64,000 bases of DNA from positions 1-64,000 of the forward strand of contig NZ_JANIBC010000001.1 in NCBI RefSeq assembly GCF_024505085.1, in the 5' to 3' direction. Source of the stretch: Parvularcula maris (GTDB lineage Bacteria; Pseudomonadota; Alphaproteobacteria; Caulobacterales; Parvularculaceae). The translations under genes were made by a program, and so were the position numbers. The first letter of the stretch is position 1; each line of letters opens with the position of its first letter. Shown piece after piece: positions 60,331 through 64,000 of the stretch. Below the pieces are notes generated by a model, which worked only from the letters and a program-made list of their open reading frames with translations, was not told the DNA's origin and searched no databases.

Positions 60331-61617
60331 CTATTTCCCGATACAAAAACTAGAAAAGATATCGTCCAGCACCTCGTCCGGCGCAACCCTTCCTAGAAGG
60401 TACTCTAATTGTGCGGTCGCCTCCCGAAGAACTTCGCTCCCAAGTTCAGGTGCCGCAAGGGATGCAGCCTCAAAACTCTCTAACTGATTGAGAGCAGCGA
60501 GAAGCAGGCTCCGTTGCCGCTGGGTCGGAGCCAGTCCAGGCGAGGCTTTAGAAAGAAGAATCTGCTCGGTTCTATCACGTAGGCGAGCGATGGACTCCTC
60601 AGCCTGGATCGTCACGCCGCCTGCATCGAGCTGGTCGTCCTTCGTGATCACCGAAAGGTCGCCCGGCTGTTCGTAGTGATCGAACCAGGCTGCCTTCGAG
60701 CCTCCAAGAGGAGTGCAGAGGATCCGCAAGTCAGCTTGATCTGCAAGCTTCTTGGCGCGGCTGATGCCTTCGGCTTCGATCATGTCCTCCGTCTCTTCCC
60801 TGATGCCGGCGAGATCGTGAAAGGTGACCCGCAAGCCCCCAAGCTCCACCGTCGCCGACACCACATCGCGCGTCGTTCCAGGGATAGGAGACACAATCGA
60901 GCGCTCATCACGGATCAACGCGTTGAAAAGACTGGATTTACCGGCATTTGGTGGACCTAGAATCGCAACGGAAAGCCCCTCTGCCACCTTCTCCGCCGCA
61001 CGACTTGCCTCGACCACCTGCGCGATGGAAGATGTCAGCTCACGAACGATCGGCAGGGCGCGCTGTTCGATCAGCTCCGGGACGTCCTCTTCGTCAGGAA
61101 AATCAACGGCGGCGTCGAGCTGAGCCATGGCCGCGATCAGTTGGCCGCGCCACTCTTCCGCCTTCTCGCGAAGAGCACCCCGGTAGCCAGCCATCGCCTG
61201 CTGGTGCTGAAGCGCAGTATCAGCCTCGAGGAGGTCCGCCAAACCTTCGACCTGGGTAAGATCCAGCTTGCCGTGCTCGAAGGCGCGCCAGGTGAAGGCT
61301 CCTGGCTGAGCTGGGACACCGCCTAGCTCGGCGATCGCCGAGCTGAGCTGCTCCTCGACGGCTAGCGAACCGTGGAGCTGGAGCTCTGCCACATCCTCAC
61401 CGGTGAAGCTGTGCGGGCCGGGAAACCAGAGGGCGAGACCGTCGTCGATGAGCGAGCCGTCGCTGCGGCGGACGGCAACGCGCCTGGTCATACGGGGCTT
61501 GCCGGGCTTGCCGGTCAAGGCTGTGAGAATCCGTCCGGCTTCAGGTCCCGAGATGCGGTAGACCGCCACTCCGGCGCGTCCTGCACCGGACGCTTTGGCG
61601 AAAATGGTCGGTCTCAA
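60331..61617 (-). CDS. mnmE: tRNA modification GTPase MnmE
   Basis: A 428-aa GTPase (TrmE), partner of MnmG. N-terminal folate-binding domain: RPTIFAKASGAGRAGVAVYRISG. The G domain carries AILGPPNAGKSSLFNALI (G1), PGTTRDV (G2), DLAGIREETE (G3) and VITKDDQLD (G4). The C-terminal signature reads FCIGK, with the conserved Cys near the end. It starts with TTG, overlapping the upstream DUF6489 stop by four bases. mnmG follows directly. Confidence 0.95.
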   Translation of the reverse strand: MRPTIFAKASGAGRAGVAVYRISGPEAGRILTALTGKPGKPRMTRRVAVRRSDGSLIDDGLALWFPGPHSFTGEDVAELQLHGSLAVEEQLSSAIAELGGVPAQPGAFTWRAFEHGKLDLTQVEGLADLLEADTALQHQQAMAGYRGALREKAEEWRGQLIAAMAQLDAAVDFPDEEDVPELIEQRALPIVRELTSSIAQVVEASRAAEKVAEGLSVAILGPPNAGKSSLFNALIRDERSIVSPIPGTTRDVVSATVELGGLRVTFHDLAGIREETEDMIEAEGISRAKKLADQADLRILCTPLGGSKAAWFDHYEQPGDLSVITKDDQLDAGGVTIQAEESIARLRDRTEQILLSKASPGLAPTQRQRSLLLAALNQLESFEAASLAAPELGSEVLREATAQLEYLLGRVAPDEVLDDIFSSFCIGK

Positions 61618-61856
61618 CCCTTGTCGGACGCGCTGGCGGCCTTGGCGAAGGCAGCCTGGAACGCCTCCATGGACTGACCGCCGGACATGATGGCCCGCTC
61701 CCAGAACTTCACCGGATCGGAGATCGTGTCGATCTGCTCCTTCATCTTCTCTTCGAGAGAAGTGGTCACGACCTTGTTGACCCCTGAAAGGTCCGGCAGG
61801 CCCATAAAGGCCCGCGCCTCGGCCGGTGTGCAGTCGATGTCGATGGTGATCTTCAT
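61614..61856 (-). CDS. DUF6489 family small protein
   Basis: An 80-aa protein: MKITIDIDCTPAEARAFMGLPDLSGVN then a helical part KVVTTSLEEKMKEQIDTISDPVKFWERAIMSGG. DUF6489 proteins are found next to mnmE or rho in alphaproteobacteria and have no known function. It overlaps mnmE by four bases and is 54 bases after the rho stop codon on the same strand. Sequence is mostly helical and acidic-basic mixed. Confidence 0.85.
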   Translation of the reverse strand: MKITIDIDCTPAEARAFMGLPDLSGVNKVVTTSLEEKMKEQIDTISDPVKFWERAIMSGGQSMEAFQAAFAKAASASDKG

Positions 61857-61910
61857 GGGAAGGGCTGAAACCCTTCCCCGTCAGAAGTCAAGAAGCGGCC
61901 CACCCGCTAC

Positions 61911-63206
61911 CTAGGTGTTCATGGAGTCGAAGAAGTCCTTGTTCGAACGCACCTGACGCAACTTTTCCAAGAGGAAGTCGATGGAATCCTGCGGGTTCAT
62001 CGGCGAGAGGATACGGCGCAGAACGAAGATCTTGGCGAGCTCGTCCTTCGGAATGAGCCGGTCCTCGTTCCTGGTGCCGGACTTGGCGATGTCGATGGCG
62101 GGGAAGACGCGCTTGTCGGCGACTTTCCGGTCGAGGACGATCTCGGAGTTGCCGGTGCCCTTGAACTCTTCGAACACCACCTCGTCCATGCGTGAGCCGG
62201 TATCAATGAGGGCGGTGGCGATGATCGTCAGTGAGCCGCCTTCTTCGATGTTCCGGGCCGCGCCGAAGAAGCGCTTGGGCCGCTGGAGGGCATTGGCGTC
62301 GACGCCGCCGGTCAGCACTTTGCCCGAGCTCGGCACCGTAGCGTTGTAAGCACGCCCTAGGCGTGTGATCGAGTCGAGGAGGATCACCACGTCGCGCCCA
62401 TGCTCGACCAGTCGTTTGGCCTTTTCGATCACCATTTCAGAGACTTGCACGTGGCGGGTGGCCGGCTCGTCAAAGGTGGAGCTGACCACCTCGCCGCGCA
62501 CCGAGCGCTGCATGTCGGTGACCTCTTCGGGCCGCTCGTCGATGAGCAGCACGATGAGGTAGCACTCAGGGTGGTTGGCCGTGATGGCATGGGCGATGTT
62601 CTGCAGAAGGACGGTCTTACCGGTCCTCGGCGGCGCCACGATGAGCGAGCGCTGACCCTTGCCGATGGGGGCGACGATGTCGATCACCCGATTGGAGAGG
62701 TCCTTCTTCTCCTTACCCTTACCCCCGAGGCTCTCCTCGGTGATCACCTCCATATGGAGGCGCTCCTCAGGGTAGAGGGGGGTGAGGTTGTCGAAATGGA
62801 CCTTGAGGCGGGCCTTCTCGGGCTCCTCGAAGTTGATCTCGTCGAGGCTGGTAAGGGCGAAGTAGCGCTCGCCCTCCTTAGGGCTCCTGATCTCGCCGGA
62901 GACCGTATCGCCGGTTTTGAGCGTGTGCTTCCGGATCATCTGCGGCGAGACGTAGATGTCGTCGGGACCAGCGAGGTAGTTGGCGTCCGCCGAGCGAAGG
63001 AAGCCGAAGCCGTCGGGCAGGATCTCGAGGACCCCCGAGCCCATGATCTCGACTTCCTCGTCGGCCAGCTCGCGCAGGATGGCGAAGAGGAGATCTTGCT
63101 TGCGCAGGGCGGAGGCGTTCTCGACGCCCACTTCCTCGGCGAAGCTGACGAGGTCCTGGGGCGTCTTCTCCTTGAGCTCGTCAAGGGTGATGCGGTCGGG
63201 GATCAT
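61911..63206 (-). CDS. rho: Transcription termination factor Rho
   Basis: A 431-aa RNA-dependent hexameric ATPase that ends untranslated transcripts. N-terminal helix bundle [22 protein letters not shown]-binding fold [28 protein letters not shown]-loop [19 protein letters not shown], and Q-loop region with [11 protein letters not shown] and [20 protein letters not shown]. Its leader region upstream (63207-63300) is often used for autoregulation, but I see no known element. Confidence 0.97.
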   Translation of the reverse strand: MIPDRITLDELKEKTPQDLVSFAEEVGVENASALRKQDLLFAILRELADEEVEIMGSGVLEILPDGFGFLRSADANYLAGPDDIYVSPQMIRKHTLKTGDTVSGEIRSPKEGERYFALTSLDEINFEEPEKARLKVHFDNLTPLYPEERLHMEVITEESLGGKGKEKKDLSNRVIDIVAPIGKGQRSLIVAPPRTGKTVLLQNIAHAITANHPECYLIVLLIDERPEEVTDMQRSVRGEVVSSTFDEPATRHVQVSEMVIEKAKRLVEHGRDVVILLDSITRLGRAYNATVPSSGKVLTGGVDANALQRPKRFFGAARNIEEGGSLTIIATALIDTGSRMDEVVFEEFKGTGNSEIVLDRKVADKRVFPAIDIAKSGTRNEDRLIPKDELAKIFVLRRILSPMNPQDSIDFLLEKLRQVRSNKDFFDSMNT

Positions 63207-63511
63207 GGGCGTATCCAGCGGGCAGGGGCGGCGGCAAAGCTGCGCCGCGATAGGAACTGTGCGTGGGAACCATCAGCGGCAAGGACTGCCGCCGGTCTGA
63301 CGCTGAGGTAGGGGGGGAGGGGGCGCGCGTCAAGCCGGGGACAGGGGGAGACACCTGCATCCCCCTGCGCCTCACCACGGCGTAGGCGCAGCCGGAGACC
63401 GTGGTGCCCATCTCCGGCGCTTTGCGATATTGATAAGTTCAGGGAGATGGGCCCCACGGACAAGCCGTGGGGAAGCGTCTTAGAGGAAACGCGAGGAGAT
63501 CAGCAGACGAT
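63207..63511. other. Intergenic region with stacked inverted repeats, no gene seen
   Basis: About 305 bases between rho and a partial peptidase gene. It holds three inverted repeats: CACCACGG/CCGTGGTG (63373-63406), GCCCATCTCC/GGAGATGGGC (63406-63452) and CCCCACGG/CCGTGGGG (63452-63472). The part near rho is G-rich. No reading frame is convincing. Confidence 0.6.
63373..63472. other. Three adjacent perfect inverted repeats, possible structured RNA or terminator
   Basis: Stems of 8, 10 and 8 bases follow one another with loops of 18, 27 and 5 bases, sharing their edge bases. There is no T-run directly after any of them on either strand, so a simple terminator is not certain; a small RNA or the peptidase transcript end are the other options. 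Confidence 0.45.
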
Positions 63512-64000
63512 CTACTCCCCGTCCTCCGCCTCGGGATCGTAGCGCTCGAACCAGGCCATGATGGCTTCGGTCTTGGCGAGGAGTTGGCTTGGGCGGTTGG
63601 CGATATAGTGGCTGGCGCCGGGGACGTGGATCATCATGGTGTCGACGCCCTGGAGCTTGAGGGCGGTGTAGAACTGCTCCGCCTCCCATTTCGGCGTGCG
63701 CCAGTCCTCGGTCCCCGCCATCAGCATAGTCGGGGTGGTGACATTGCCGACTTTCGACAGCGGCGAGAGCGACCAGTAGAGCTCCTGGTTCTCCCACGGC
63801 ATCTCCTTCAGCCACTCGAACGCGCCGTAGGCGGAGAGGTCCGCCGAGAGAACTTCGGAGGTCCAGTTGATCACCGGCTTGATCGAGGCGGCCGCCGCGA
63901 AGCGGTCCGTGTTGCCTACGATCCATGCGGTCAACACGCCGCCGCCGGAGCCGCCGGTGACGAAGAGCCGGTCCTTGCTGACATAGTCCTCCTCGATGAG
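63512..64000 (-). CDS. S9 family peptidase, C-terminal part, cut by window end
   Basis: The C-terminal 162 residues of an alpha/beta hydrolase peptidase of the acylaminoacyl-peptidase type; the N-terminal part lies beyond the window. The nucleophile region GGSGGGVLTAWIVGNTDRFAAA is at the start of this fragment, with Ser at about 63947-63949. The later TPTMLMAGTEDWRTPKWEAEQFYTAL holds the Asp and HVPGASHYIANRPSQLLAKTEAIMAWFERY the catalytic His. It is the third S9 peptidase of the window. Confidence 0.88.
   Translation of the reverse strand, partial: LIEEDYVSKDRLFVTGGSGGGVLTAWIVGNTDRFAAAASIKPVINWTSEVLSADLSAYGAFEWLKEMPWENQELYWSLSPLSKVGNVTTPTMLMAGTEDWRTPKWEAEQFYTALKLQGVDTMMIHVPGASHYIANRPSQLLAKTEAIMAWFERYDPEAEDGE

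Noticed and set aside
63301-63475. 6S RNA, tmRNA or SRP RNA between rho and the peptidase gene
   Set aside because: The hairpins do not show the known conserved ends or loops of these RNAs, so only 'structured region' is claimed.
1-64000. CRISPR arrays, tRNA or rRNA genes, insertion sequences or prophage
   Set aside because: No regular short direct repeats with unique spacers, no tRNA-like arms and no transposase or integrase were found by reading.

Overview
The window is a dense, GC-rich bacterial chromosome segment with about 58 protein genes and no tRNA, rRNA, CRISPR array, prophage or insertion sequence that I could recognise. The gene set points to an alphaproteobacterium: a RegB/RegA-type redox two-component pair, an alphaproteobacterial Fur without C-terminal Cys pairs, a CC0125/CC1285-type lipoprotein, DUF6489, a VPLPA-CTERM-like secreted protein and a full hopanoid pathway. 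A member of or near the Parvularculales is my best guess, but this is an inference from gene content and not proven.

Layout. 1-9.5 kb: mostly minus-strand housekeeping and peptidase genes (bioB, a PQQ-type sugar dehydrogenase, oligopeptidase B, a DUF4153 membrane protein), then tsaB-rimI-fur and nfuA. 9.5-19 kb: a lone 681-aa protein with five 46-residue TPR-like repeats, malic enzyme maeB, an AraC regulator, a VPLPA-CTERM-like protein, regA/regB and a class II aldolase. 19.3-36.7 kb: a hopanoid block in alternating orientation: ispH-hpnH (+); a quinone-reductase-like gene, hpnG-shc-hpnE-hpnD-hpnC (-); hpnB (+); hpnA with a paraoxonase-like and a sulfotransferase gene (-, overlapping start/stop codons); mlaA-hpnN-hpnM (+). 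Together these cover isoprenoid precursor supply, squalene formation by the HpnCDE route, cyclisation by Shc, C35 side-chain addition by HpnH/HpnG, unassigned tailoring (HpnA, HpnB, sulfotransferase, lactonase-like) and transport to the outer membrane. 36.9-46 kb: ylxR-infB, a lipoprotein, a glutathionyl-hydroquinone reductase, a class A beta-lactamase, and rimM-rpsP-lipoprotein-ffh. 46-56 kb: an acetyltransferase, a methyltransferase-like membrane protein, a short asparaginase, a dicarboxylate symporter, a second S9 peptidase, hemH, a histone-deacetylase-like hydrolase, a phytanoyl-CoA-dioxygenase-like gene and threonine aldolase. 56-64 kb: the origin-proximal set parB-parA-rsmG-mnmG-mnmE-DUF6489-rho, with two perfect parS sites inside mnmG, and a truncated third S9 peptidase at the end.

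Intergenic space is colonised by three dispersed palindromic repeat families (called R1, R2 and R3 here). R1 is a nested inverted repeat with six copies, R3 has four and R2 two. The most interesting coding observations are the hpnA/paraoxonase-like/sulfotransferase unit inside the hopanoid cluster, the TPR-repeat protein with an unassigned N-terminal region, and a short asparaginase with a changed active-site motif.
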